This document shows positions 1 to 5,918 of a stretch of DNA of 8,388 bases, piece by piece. Location: positions 1 to 8,388 of the forward strand of contig JAUVLY010000032.1 in assembly GCA_030600505.1 (NCBI GenBank), in the 5' to 3' direction. The notes under the pieces were generated by a model. It did no database searches and was not told the origin of the DNA. It worked only from the letters and a program-made list of their open reading frames with translations. The DNA comes from Candidatus Falkowiibacteriota bacterium. Lineage in GTDB: Bacteria; Patescibacteriota; Patescibacteriia; Patescibacteriales; UBA12075. Each line of letters starts with the position of its first letter. The stretch's first letter is position 1. A program made the translations under genes and the position numbers.

Positions 1-1305
1 AAGGTTCTCCTTGGATTTAAAAAAGAAAATATCCCCAGCGATGTTGACTTAATTGTTTATTCTACGGCATACAATGCTCAGAATAATGAAGAATTGGCTT
101 ACGCTTTATCAAGCAAAAAGAAAGTTATTTCTTATCCAGAAGCAATGGGAAGTATCTTTAAAGATTATTTCGGTATTGCCGTTGCCGGTACCCACGGAAA
201 AACAACAACTAGTGCTTGGCTGGGTTTTGTCCTGGACAAAGCCGGCTTGGACCCAAATGTAATGGTAGGGGCTAATGTGCCACAATTTAAAGGCAACGCT
301 TTAATAGGAAAATCCGACTATCTAATACTGGAGACAGACGAATATCAAAATAAATTTAAATATTATTTACCCAAAGCAGTGCTGCTCAATAATATTGAAT
401 ATGACCATCCGGATTTTTTTAAGTCAAAGGAGGAGTATAGGCAGGTGTTTATAGAATTTATCAAGAAAATCCCTAAAAAAGGATTCTTGATCGCTAATTT
501 TGATGATCCGGTTATTCAAAAGACTGCCCATGTTAATTGTCGCGCAAGGGTAATTAGCTACGCGATCGATGAAGTTGCTGATTATGTAGCTTATGATATT
601 AAAAATAAAGACGGTAAGCAATATTTTAAGGTAAAATTAGGACAAGATATTGACTCAGACATTGATGACACCACGGGATCCTCACGTCGTCGCTTCGCTC
701 CTCCTCAGGATGACAGTATGGATGATCTGGGTGATTTTTCTGTGCGGTTGTCAGGCAAGCATAATGTTTCAAATGCCTTAGCCGTGATCGCGGCCGCAAT
801 TGAATTAAACGTGCCACTTAGCGAACTGCGCACGCACCTGGAAAGCTTTGAGGGGACGGCGAGGCGGATGCAGATAATGGGGGAGTACCGCAGTGCAATT
901 TTGATTGACGATTATGCCCATCATCCGACTGAGATCAAGGCCACCTTGGCGGCAACAAGAGAGAAGTATCCGGGTAAAAATATCATTGCCGTATTCCAGC
1001 CCCACACTTTTACCCGCACCAAGGTTTTGCTTAATGATTTTGCCGCGAGCTTTGATAAGGCCGATGAGCTGATTATTCTTGATATCTACGGCTCTGCTCG
1101 GGAGGTGCAAGGTGGGGTTCACACAAAGGATTTAGTAAAAAAGATCAAAGAGCATGGAACAAAGAGCATGGAACAAGGATTAAAATATATTCCTACGATT
1201 GATGAAACAACTAAGTATTTAAAAACTAAGATTAGGCGGGATGATGTTGTCGTATTTATGGGTGCCGGTGATGTTTATTTGGTTGGGGAAAAGATTTTAA
1301 AATAG
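1..1305 (+). CDS. murC: UDP-N-acetylmuramate--L-alanine ligase (MurC), 5' end cut off by the window
   Basis: MurC is the cytoplasmic ATP-dependent ligase that adds L-alanine to UDP-MurNAc, the first peptide step of peptidoglycan precursor synthesis. The frame is open from base 1, so the start lies outside; a TTG at 94 is internal, because the codons before it read as Mur N-terminal domain (VDLIVYSTAYNAQNNEEL). Of the 434 residues seen, the ATP loop GTHGKTTT is at 63-70, ETDEY at 111-115, NNIEYDH at 130-136, LSGKHNVSNALA at 250-261, EGTARRM at 284-290, DDYAHHPTE at 303-311, FQPHTFTR at 332-339 and the C-terminal MGAGDVY at 420-426. The last four blocks are typical MurC. The central DEY...NNIEYDH stretch instead recalls the recycling ligase Mpl, but the MGAGD ending argues for MurC. 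Residues about 222-238 are an unusual Arg/Pro-rich insertion encoded by a DNA repeat. The stop is TAG. Confidence 0.93.
   Translation, partial: KVLLGFKKENIPSDVDLIVYSTAYNAQNNEELAYALSSKKKVISYPEAMGSIFKDYFGIAVAGTHGKTTTSAWLGFVLDKAGLDPNVMVGANVPQFKGNALIGKSDYLILETDEYQNKFKYYLPKAVLLNNIEYDHPDFFKSKEEYRQVFIEFIKKIPKKGFLIANFDDPVIQKTAHVNCRARVISYAIDEVADYVAYDIKNKDGKQYFKVKLGQDIDSDIDDTTGSSRRRFAPPQDDSMDDLGDFSVRLSGKHNVSNALAVIAAAIELNVPLSELRTHLESFEGTARRMQIMGEYRSAILIDDYAHHPTEIKATLAATREKYPGKNIIAVFQPHTFTRTKVLLNDFAASFDKADELIILDIYGSAREVQGGVHTKDLVKKIKEHGTKSMEQGLKYIPTIDETTKYLKTKIRRDDVVVFMGAGDVYLVGEKILK
675..715. repeat. Short palindromic repeat embedded in frame in murC
   Basis: The segment has ATCCT (678-682) facing AGGAT (707-711) around a core rich in CGTCGTCGCTTCGCTCC. 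On the minus strand it reads CATCCTGAGGAGGAGCGAAG followed by CGACGACGTGAGGATCC. I recognise this from memory as a kind of short dispersed repeat that appears in intergenic DNA of many bacteria and gives spurious peptides such as CHPEERSD. GATGACA occurs at 664-670 and again at 709-715, 45 bases apart, so an insertion with duplication would add exactly 15 codons. It is translated as TTGSSRRRFAPPQ within MurC. That it is a mobile repeat is inference from the sequence type. Confidence 0.7.
1147..1174 (+). repeat. 14-bp perfect tandem duplication inside murC
   Basis: AAAGAGCATGGAAC occurs twice back to back (1147-1160 and 1161-1174), followed by AA. The unit is not a multiple of three, so the copies are read in different frames (KEHGT and KSMEQ). 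The MurC C-terminal motifs continue normally after it, so the present copy number is in frame. Confidence 0.85.
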
Positions 1306-1348
1306 ACAGATATAAATTTGATTATTTATTTGTTGTATTCGTGAAAAA

Positions 1349-1366
1349 GATTCGTTGATTCGTGGG
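1349..1366 (+). repeat. 18-bp dispersed repeat, copy 1
   Basis: GATTCGTTGATTCGTGGG is found here and identically at 7726-7743, where it forms part of a terminal inverted repeat. It is itself made of GATTCGT units. Both copies are intergenic and follow similar TTTGT...GTAT sequence, so this looks like a solo end or remnant of the same element family. Confidence 0.75.
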
Positions 1367-1385
1367 CTTTTTGTAACAAAAGCCC
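1364..1385 (+). other. Stem-loop downstream of murC
   Basis: GGGCTTTT (1364-1371) pairs perfectly with AAAAGCCC (1378-1385); an alternative with a bulged T closes on a TAA loop. No T-tract follows (TGGCTTTACG), so it is a poor intrinsic terminator by itself. It may protect the murC transcript end or simply be part of the repeat that begins at 1349. Confidence 0.5.
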
Positions 1386-1426
1386 TGGCTTTACGTATTA
1401 TTATATAGTAGATTAAGAAAAAATAA

Positions 1427-1456
1427 AGGGGGCAACCCCTGATTTTTAGTGTTTTT
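1427..1456 (+). terminator. GNRA-capped hairpin with T-rich tail, abutting the ABC gene start
   Basis: AGGGG (1427-1431), GCAA tetraloop (1432-1435) and CCCCT (1436-1440) form a five-pair stem followed by the T-rich 1441-1456 (GATTTTTAGTGTTTTT). This has the form of an intrinsic terminator, and it ends exactly where the next ATG begins. It could end murC transcription or act as an attenuator for the exporter. The stem is short, so efficiency is uncertain. Confidence 0.5.
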
Positions 1457-3235
1457 ATGAATTTGCGTATTAATCCAATTATAAATTTATCTGTTTATGT
1501 GTGGCGTTATTCTTTCAACCGAAAGAAAAACGTAGTTATTTATGTTGCTTTGTTTATTATCGCTAACTGCATATTTTTATTGGAGCCATTAATCATCGGC
1601 CGGATATTCAATTCAATCCAGTTTAACTCGGATGATCCGGAATTACTTGGGTTTTTAATTAGAAATTTAAGCCTGTTAATAGCGACCACGGTTGGTTTTT
1701 GGATGTTTCATGGCACCGGTAGGGTAATTGAGAATTCTAATGCTTTTTTGGTACGGAAAAATTATAAACAAACTATGTTTGACCGGGTTTTGGCTCTGCC
1801 AATAGAATGGCACAAAGACCATCATTCGGGCGATACAATAGACAAGATTAATAAAGCGTCTGATCATTTGCATGATTTTTCGGCAGGCGCATTTAGGATT
1901 ATAGAAAGCGGTAGCCGCTTTATTGGGGCGATAATCGTGCTTAGTATTTACGACTGGCGGGCGAGTGCGATTTCTATTTTCGCTACTATAGTATCCTTCA
2001 CTACAATATGGTTTTTCGACAGAGTAATTAGAAGGCGTTACCAGAAGATATTTGCGGCAGAGAATTTTTTGGCTTCCGGCCTGCATGATTATGTTACAAA
2101 TATATTTACAATAATAACGCTACGGTCTCAGAAACGGGCCAGTAAAGAAGTTGACAGAAGAGGACTAAGGGCTTATCCTCTGGTACTGACAAATCAGAAA
2201 ACCATTGAAGCGAAGTGGTTTACGACCAGCTTGTTCGTAACCATGATGACTGTTACGATTTTAATAACCAATGCCTATTTTTCGCTTAAAATAGACGGAG
2301 TGATCATGATCGGCAGTTTGTTCATTCTGTACCGCTATTTAAGCAGTATTGGCGGAGCGTTCTATACCTTTGCCTGGATTTATGGTGATATTGTAAGAGG
2401 CGACGCGGCCATGCGAGCGGCTGATGTAATAAATACGGCTTACCGCCGGCAGTCTAAAGGAGAAATATATACCCTGCCTAGTGGATGGAGAGCTTTGCAG
2501 ATAAAGAATATTGAATTTTCCTATAAAAATCAGCAAAACAATAATGGGAAAGGTAATATTAGGGGTGCTGACATCCGAATTAAGCGTGGCCAAAGGATCG
2601 CTATTATTGGTGAGAGCGGGTCTGGTAAAAGCACGATTTTTTCGCTTATCCGTGGCTTGCACGATGTCGATACTGCTGTTGTTTATTGTGATGGCAAGCG
2701 TTTGCCAGGGGGCATTAAACATTTGTATGAGCACGTAACTTTAATTCCTCAAGAGCCGGAAATATTTAATTCTACGATCGGTGATAATATATCCATGGGC
2801 ATACCAGCCAGTCAAAATAGAATAAAGAAAGTAGTTGACATCGCCCGCTTTAAAGATGTTATAGATAAGCTACCTAAGGGTCTCCAGACTAATGTACTGG
2901 AGAAGGGGGTATCGCTTTCGGGTGGGGAAAAACAGCGTTTGGCCCTAGCCAGGGGTTTATTAGCAGCCGAGAAAAGTGATTTTTTACTTTTAGATGAACC
3001 GACCAGCAGCGTTGACAATGAAAATGAGCAAAAAATATATGAAAGCATTTTCAAGCACTATCAGGACAAAACTATTCTTTCGGCTATCCACCGCCTGCAT
3101 TTACTGCCTCAATTCGACTATATCTATATGTTTCAGGATGGAAAAATTATCTCTGAAGGCACTTTCCACACCTTGCTTAAAGATAAATATTTCAGCAAGA
3201 TTTGGAAAAAATATACGGAGCAGAATAAACAATAA
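1457..3235 (+). CDS. ABC exporter half-transporter (fused permease and ATPase)
   Basis: This is a type IV-fold (MsbA/Sav1866-like) exporter of 592 residues, the usual length, expected to dimerise in the cytoplasmic membrane. The N-terminal half has about six hydrophobic segments: roughly 26-48, 64-84, 153-168, 169-188, 256-274 and 281-303. The ATPase half starts near 346, with A-loop Tyr356 (FSYKN), Walker A GESGSGKST (385-393), Q-loop Gln432 (PQEPEIF), signature LSGGEKQ (487-493), Walker B FLLLDEP (509-515), D-loop SSVD (517-520) and switch His545. All catalytic residues are present, so it should be an active ATPase. The substrate cannot be read from the sequence. Its place between murC and murB allows an envelope lipid or peptide role, but this is only inference. 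ATG 1457 has no Shine-Dalgarno sequence nearby and directly follows a terminator-like hairpin; no convincing promoter was found, only a weak TTGTAA/TATTAT pair near 1371-1401. Confidence 0.93.
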   Translation: MNLRINPIINLSVYVWRYSFNRKKNVVIYVALFIIANCIFLLEPLIIGRIFNSIQFNSDDPELLGFLIRNLSLLIATTVGFWMFHGTGRVIENSNAFLVRKNYKQTMFDRVLALPIEWHKDHHSGDTIDKINKASDHLHDFSAGAFRIIESGSRFIGAIIVLSIYDWRASAISIFATIVSFTTIWFFDRVIRRRYQKIFAAENFLASGLHDYVTNIFTIITLRSQKRASKEVDRRGLRAYPLVLTNQKTIEAKWFTTSLFVTMMTVTILITNAYFSLKIDGVIMIGSLFILYRYLSSIGGAFYTFAWIYGDIVRGDAAMRAADVINTAYRRQSKGEIYTLPSGWRALQIKNIEFSYKNQQNNNGKGNIRGADIRIKRGQRIAIIGESGSGKSTIFSLIRGLHDVDTAVVYCDGKRLPGGIKHLYEHVTLIPQEPEIFNSTIGDNISMGIPASQNRIKKVVDIARFKDVIDKLPKGLQTNVLEKGVSLSGGEKQRLALARGLLAAEKSDFLLLDEPTSSVDNENEQKIYESIFKHYQDKTILSAIHRLHLLPQFDYIYMFQDGKIISEGTFHTLLKDKYFSKIWKKYTEQNKQ

Positions 3236-3240
3236 AATCA

Positions 3241-3342
3241 CCCTCTCCCCCCGGCCCCCTCTCCTACCTCTCCACCCGGCCCCCTCTCCTACCTCTCCCC
3301 CAGCCCCTCTCCTAGACAGGAGAGGGGAGCAAAAGGAGAGGG
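3241..3342. repeat. CT-rich repeat array with palindromic end
   Basis: Two 25-bp units beginning CCGGCCCCCTCTCCTACCTC lie at 3251-3275 and 3276-3300 with one difference. They are flanked by partial units at 3241-3250 (CCCTCTCCCC) and 3301-3313. The array ends in a perfect 10-pair stem, CCCCTCTCCT (3304-3313), loop AGAC, AGGAGAGGGG (3318-3327). Another AGGAGAGGG at 3335-3343 could pair with any unit. No T-tract follows the stem, so it is not a standard terminator. Composition (almost all C and T on one strand) is unlike the AT-rich neighbourhood. Low-complexity minus-strand translation here is not a gene. Confidence 0.85.
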
Positions 3343-3343
3343 A

Positions 3344-3400
3344 TTGCGAGGTGGCCTGCCCGTAGTTGCTGAAGCCACAGCTTTTGCAGGCGGGGCGAGG
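3344..3400. repeat. Second part of the repeat region, with a stem that contains the murB -35 box
   Basis: GCCTGC (3354-3359) pairs with GCAGGC (3386-3391), and inside it AAGC (3372-3375) pairs with GCTT (3380-3383) over the loop CACA. The segment is GC-rich and contiguous with the CT-rich array, and appears to belong to the same composite intergenic repeat. It stops near base 3400, where AT-rich sequence resumes. Confidence 0.5.
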
Positions 3401-3412
3401 GCATGATATACT
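3384..3412 (+). promoter_or_regulatory. Promoter of murB
   Basis: TTGCAG (3384-3389), a 17-base spacer and TATACT (3407-3412), with an extended -10 TGA (3404-3406). Transcription would start near 3419, giving a leader of only about 18 bases before the murB ATG, without a Shine-Dalgarno sequence. The -35 box lies within the repeat stem. Confidence 0.7.
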
Positions 3413-3436
3413 ATTTAAACAAGTTTTACAGTATTT

Positions 3437-4384
3437 ATGAATATTGAGGATAAAATACAAAAGGATATTGCGCTTAAGCCGTTTACTACCTGGCAAGTAG
3501 GCGGGCCGGCTAAGTATTATTTGGAAATTAAGTCCAAGGAAGATTTAAACGCTGCTTACTCCTGGGCCAAAGATAAACAACTAAAAGTTTATATTCTGGG
3601 CGGCGGGAGCAATATATTGGTTCCGGATGACGGAGTGGATGGATTGGTTTTGCGGATGTTAAATGATAAGACAGAGGCCAAGGGCGAGAGGCTGGAATGC
3701 GGCGCCGGGGCCTGTCTAAGTAACGCTATCATTAAAGCCACGGGTAACAATTTAAGCGGCTTGGAATGGGCCAGTGGCATACCGCGGGCTACAATTGGCG
3801 GCTCTATCAGGGGCAATGCCGGCGCCTTTGGGCAGAGGATGGCAAATTTGGTTGAAACAACAGAAGCATTTTATATTAAAAAAAAGAAATTTGTAGTATT
3901 TAGTAATCGGGATTGTAAATTTGCTTATCGAACCAGCATGTTTAAGAAAAAAGCTGAATATTTAATTTGGTCCGCGACCCTGCGTTTGCATAAAGAAAAG
4001 CCAGAGATTATCCGGGCCAGAATAGAAGAATCATTAAGCCACCGGTCTAGGCACTATCCCAAATTGCCCAGCGTTGGTTCAATTTTTAAAAATCTGGATT
4101 CTTCAAACATTGAGAAAGGTAATCCCATGCTAATGAATGAGCTCAAAGATAAACTTGGGCGGACCGGGAAAATAAGCGCCGGTTTGTTAATAGATATGTG
4201 CGGGTTAAAGGGAAAGGCCATCGGCGGCGCCAAGGTAAGCCTGGAGCATGCCAATCACCTGGTTAATACCGGGCATGCCCGCGCTGAAGAAATAGTTATG
4301 CTAATTAGCTATATCAAACAGCAGGTAAGAGATAAATTCGCTGTAGAGCTGCAAGAAGAAATTCAATATTTTGGCTTCGGCTAG
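3437..4384 (+). CDS. murB: UDP-N-acetylenolpyruvoylglucosamine reductase (MurB)
   Basis: MurB is the cytoplasmic FAD enzyme that uses NADPH to reduce UDP-GlcNAc-enolpyruvate to UDP-MurNAc, the substrate of MurC. At 315 residues it is the size of the shorter (type II) MurB. FAD-binding blocks are TTWQVGGPAKYY (17-28), YILGGGSNILVPDDG (52-66) and GIPRATIGGSIRGNAGAFG (114-132). YRTS (164-167) supplies the conserved Arg165; GSIFKN (214-219) holds the catalytic Ser215; AGLLIDMCGLKGKAIGGAKVS is at 248-268; and the closing LQEEIQYFG (305-313) carries the catalytic Glu. GIPRATIGG has Arg where most family members have Gly. ATG 3437 follows a strong promoter by about 18 bases and has no ribosome binding site, so translation may be near-leaderless. 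The stop is TAG, followed by its own terminator, so this is likely a single-gene transcript. Confidence 0.95.
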   Translation: MNIEDKIQKDIALKPFTTWQVGGPAKYYLEIKSKEDLNAAYSWAKDKQLKVYILGGGSNILVPDDGVDGLVLRMLNDKTEAKGERLECGAGACLSNAIIKATGNNLSGLEWASGIPRATIGGSIRGNAGAFGQRMANLVETTEAFYIKKKKFVVFSNRDCKFAYRTSMFKKKAEYLIWSATLRLHKEKPEIIRARIEESLSHRSRHYPKLPSVGSIFKNLDSSNIEKGNPMLMNELKDKLGRTGKISAGLLIDMCGLKGKAIGGAKVSLEHANHLVNTGHARAEEIVMLISYIKQQVRDKFAVELQEEIQYFGFG

Positions 4385-4392
4385 GGAAAATA

Positions 4393-4424
4393 ATAAAATA
4401 ATAAATTAATAAAATAATAAATTA
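4393..4424. repeat. 16-bp AT-only tandem duplication
   Basis: ATAAAATAATAAATTA is present twice without interruption (4393-4408, 4409-4424). It sits directly after murB, and the second copy contributes the left arm of the terminator. Confidence 0.9.
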
Positions 4425-4449
4425 CCAATATGTAAATGGTGATTTTTTT
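4419..4449 (+). terminator. Intrinsic terminator of murB
   Basis: AAATTACCA (4419-4427) pairs with TGGTGATTT (4437-4445), nine pairs including one T-G wobble, over a nine-base loop. A run of seven T residues occupies 4443-4449. It lies 35 bases after the murB stop codon. The stem is AT-rich, so moderately strong. Confidence 0.65.
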
Positions 4450-4509
4450 ATTTAATATTAGCTAAATATTTATAATAATTATTTTTTAAATTTTTGTCAA
4501 ATACTCTTC

Positions 4510-4538
4510 TTGACTAATAAGAATTATTATGCTATATT
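4510..4538 (+). promoter_or_regulatory. Promoter of the sigma4-HARE gene
   Basis: TTGACT (4510-4515), a 17-base spacer and TATATT (4533-4538), with an extended -10 TGC (4530-4532). The upstream 4442-4500 is very AT-rich with A/T runs, like an UP element. The start of transcription is expected near 4545, leaving a leader of about 80 bases. Confidence 0.8.
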
Positions 4539-4545
4539 ATCAACG

Positions 4546-4581
4546 TTAAATAGATTTTATTATAATCATTAAATAGATTTT
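4546..4581 (+). promoter_or_regulatory. 13-bp direct repeat at the start of the leader, possible operator
   Basis: TTAAATAGATTTT occurs at 4546-4558 and 4569-4581, 23 bases apart, a little over two helical turns. The first copy begins at the predicted transcription start. A protein binding both copies would block or modulate this promoter; autoregulation by the encoded HTH protein is possible but unproven. Confidence 0.5.
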
Positions 4582-4599
4582 TAGCAAATCAAGCAACCC

Positions 4600-4647
4600 A
4601 TGTCTTGGTACGCGGCTAATCAATATGGACAATACTTCAATACTTGA
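4600..4647 (+). other. Possible 15-codon upstream ORF overlapping the next start
   Basis: An ATG at 4600 opens MSWYAANQYGQYFNT and stops at TGA 4645-4647, in a different frame from the main gene and overlapping its first 23 bases. It has no ribosome binding site. It may be chance, or a leader peptide coupling translation. Confidence 0.2.
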
Positions 4648-5839
4648 TCAAATTATCGACAATCAAAAAGCCGAGGAGGTCGCGAAACTTAACGCAGTTG
4701 AGCTTATTAATAACCTGTTTAGTGAATTAACTGATCGGGAGCGTGATGTGCTTATTCGGCGCTATGGTTTGCATGGCGGAGGCAAGGAGACTTTGGAGTC
4801 AATCGGTAATGCGCATAAATTAACCAGAGAAAGGATTCGTCAGATTGAGACTTCTAGCGTTAAAAAATTGCAATCGCTTAAAAACCTGGAAGCTTATATT
4901 GAAACATTAAAAAAGGTTATTTATCAGCTGCTTGAAGAGCATGGCGGTTTAATGGAAAAAGAATACTTGCTTGATTTATTGGTGGGCTATTCTTTAAACG
5001 GTTTATCCCGTAAGCAAGATCTGGAGACAGTGCATAAGAATTATTTGAATTTTATGATTACTAAGCTCTTGCACCAAGAGTTTGAAGAGCTCCTTGGGTC
5101 TAAGTATTTTAAGAATTCATATAAGTTAAAATTTCAGGAAATAGACCATTTAGAAGAAATTCTGGAGGAATTATTGGCTTCAATACAAGCAGCCAAACGT
5201 ATTCATACCACCGAGGAAATAATCAAATTGATTAATGATATGGCTGCAAGCGAAAAGCATCGGAGTAAAGTTGATATTAGCGGCAGCCTGGATGTTGCCC
5301 GGATACTCGATACCGATCTGTTTGATGAAAACGCGGATTTAATCAATGATAACAAAGTTTTATTTTCACTACTCAAGGCCGCTAAAAGGATTGAGCAAAA
5401 TAAGTTTGGCCATTGGGGTATGCATACTTGGCGCGAAATCAAGCCAAAAACAATTAACGATAAGATTTATCTGGTACTTAAAAACCATAGCAAACCGGTT
5501 CATTTCGCCGAAATTGCCAGCCTGATCAATAAGATTAATTTTGATAACAAAAAAGCTAACGCCGCCACTGTTCACAATGAATTGATTTTGGATGAAAAAT
5601 ATGTTTTAGTCGGCCGTGGCTTGTATGGCCTTAAAGAGTGGGGTTATAAAGATGGTACGGTTAGCGATGTAATTGAAGAGATTCTTAAGCGAGAGGAAAA
5701 TCCAATGAGCCGGGATGAAATAATTGACTCGGTATTGGAAAAGAGAATGGTTAAGAAAGCGACTATAATACTGGCTTTAATGAATAAAGATAAATTCGGT
5801 AAAGCAGAAGGGAAATACACGGTCAATATCAGCAAATAA
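4625..5839 (+). CDS. Sigma-70 region 4 / HARE-HTH domain DNA-binding protein
   Basis: A 404-residue soluble protein, probably a transcription regulator or RNA polymerase accessory factor. Residues about 27-85 are sigma-70 region 4: LTDRERDVLIRRYGL (35-49), then the helix-turn-helix LESIGNAHKLTRERIRQIE (57-75), which in sigma factors contacts the -35 box. There is no region 2 or 3, so it cannot open a promoter as a normal sigma. Residues 90-270 are mainly helical, charged and unassigned, with FGHWGMHTW at 261-269. The C-terminus has two repeats resembling the HARE-HTH fold, known from the RNA polymerase delta subunit: about 276-341 (INDKIYLVLKNHSKPVHFAE ... GRGLYGLKEWG) and 345-402 (VSDVIEEILKREENPMSRDE ... 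GKAEGKYTV). ATG 4625 is the only start in frame after the stop at 4574; there is no Shine-Dalgarno sequence. It has its own promoter and an overlapping palindromic terminator, so it is likely monocistronic. Target genes are unknown. Confidence 0.85.
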   Translation: MDNTSILDQIIDNQKAEEVAKLNAVELINNLFSELTDRERDVLIRRYGLHGGGKETLESIGNAHKLTRERIRQIETSSVKKLQSLKNLEAYIETLKKVIYQLLEEHGGLMEKEYLLDLLVGYSLNGLSRKQDLETVHKNYLNFMITKLLHQEFEELLGSKYFKNSYKLKFQEIDHLEEILEELLASIQAAKRIHTTEEIIKLINDMAASEKHRSKVDISGSLDVARILDTDLFDENADLINDNKVLFSLLKAAKRIEQNKFGHWGMHTWREIKPKTINDKIYLVLKNHSKPVHFAEIASLINKINFDNKKANAATVHNELILDEKYVLVGRGLYGLKEWGYKDGTVSDVIEEILKREENPMSRDEIIDSVLEKRMVKKATIILALMNKDKFGKAEGKYTVNISK

Positions 5840-5861
5840 CATTTAATTTTAAATATATTCG

Positions 5862-5915
5862 AAATCCCGTAACCGTAGAGACGAGGCATGCCTCGTCTCT
5901 ACGGTTACGGGATTT
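5862..5915. repeat. 54-bp perfect palindrome, probable bidirectional terminator
   Basis: Each 27-base arm is the exact reverse complement of the other, centred on GCATGC at 5886-5891; the left arm starts AAATCCCGTAACCGTAGAGA. There is no unpaired loop in DNA. The right arm runs into T residues (5913-5917), so in RNA it would end the preceding gene. GTAGAGACG...CGTCTCTAC is a core I recall from dispersed palindromic repeats of other bacteria, so this is probably a mobile or amplified repeat used as a terminator. Confidence 0.85.
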
Positions 5916-5918
5916 TTA

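Noticed and set aside
626..817. Minus-strand frame containing CHPEEERSDDVRIP
   Set aside because: This peptide is the usual spurious product of the dispersed repeat in murC, and the frame lies fully inside murC.
94..1305. TTG at 94 as the murC start
   Set aside because: The frame stays open to base 1 and the upstream codons match the Mur N-terminal domain, so the gene is simply cut by the window.
3241..3327. CRISPR-like array in the CT-rich repeats
   Set aside because: Units of 25 bp are directly abutting with no unique spacers and there are no cas genes.
3304..3327. Perfect CCCCTCTCCT/AGGAGAGGGG stem as terminator of the ABC gene
   Set aside because: It is followed by AGCAAAAGG and not a T-run; better read as part of the repeat, though it may still slow transcription.
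3101..3496. 131-codon minus-strand frame across the murB upstream region
   Set aside because: It is the translation of the CT-rich repeat (RRGAGGEVGEGAGW) plus antisense of two real genes; low complexity and no family resemblance.
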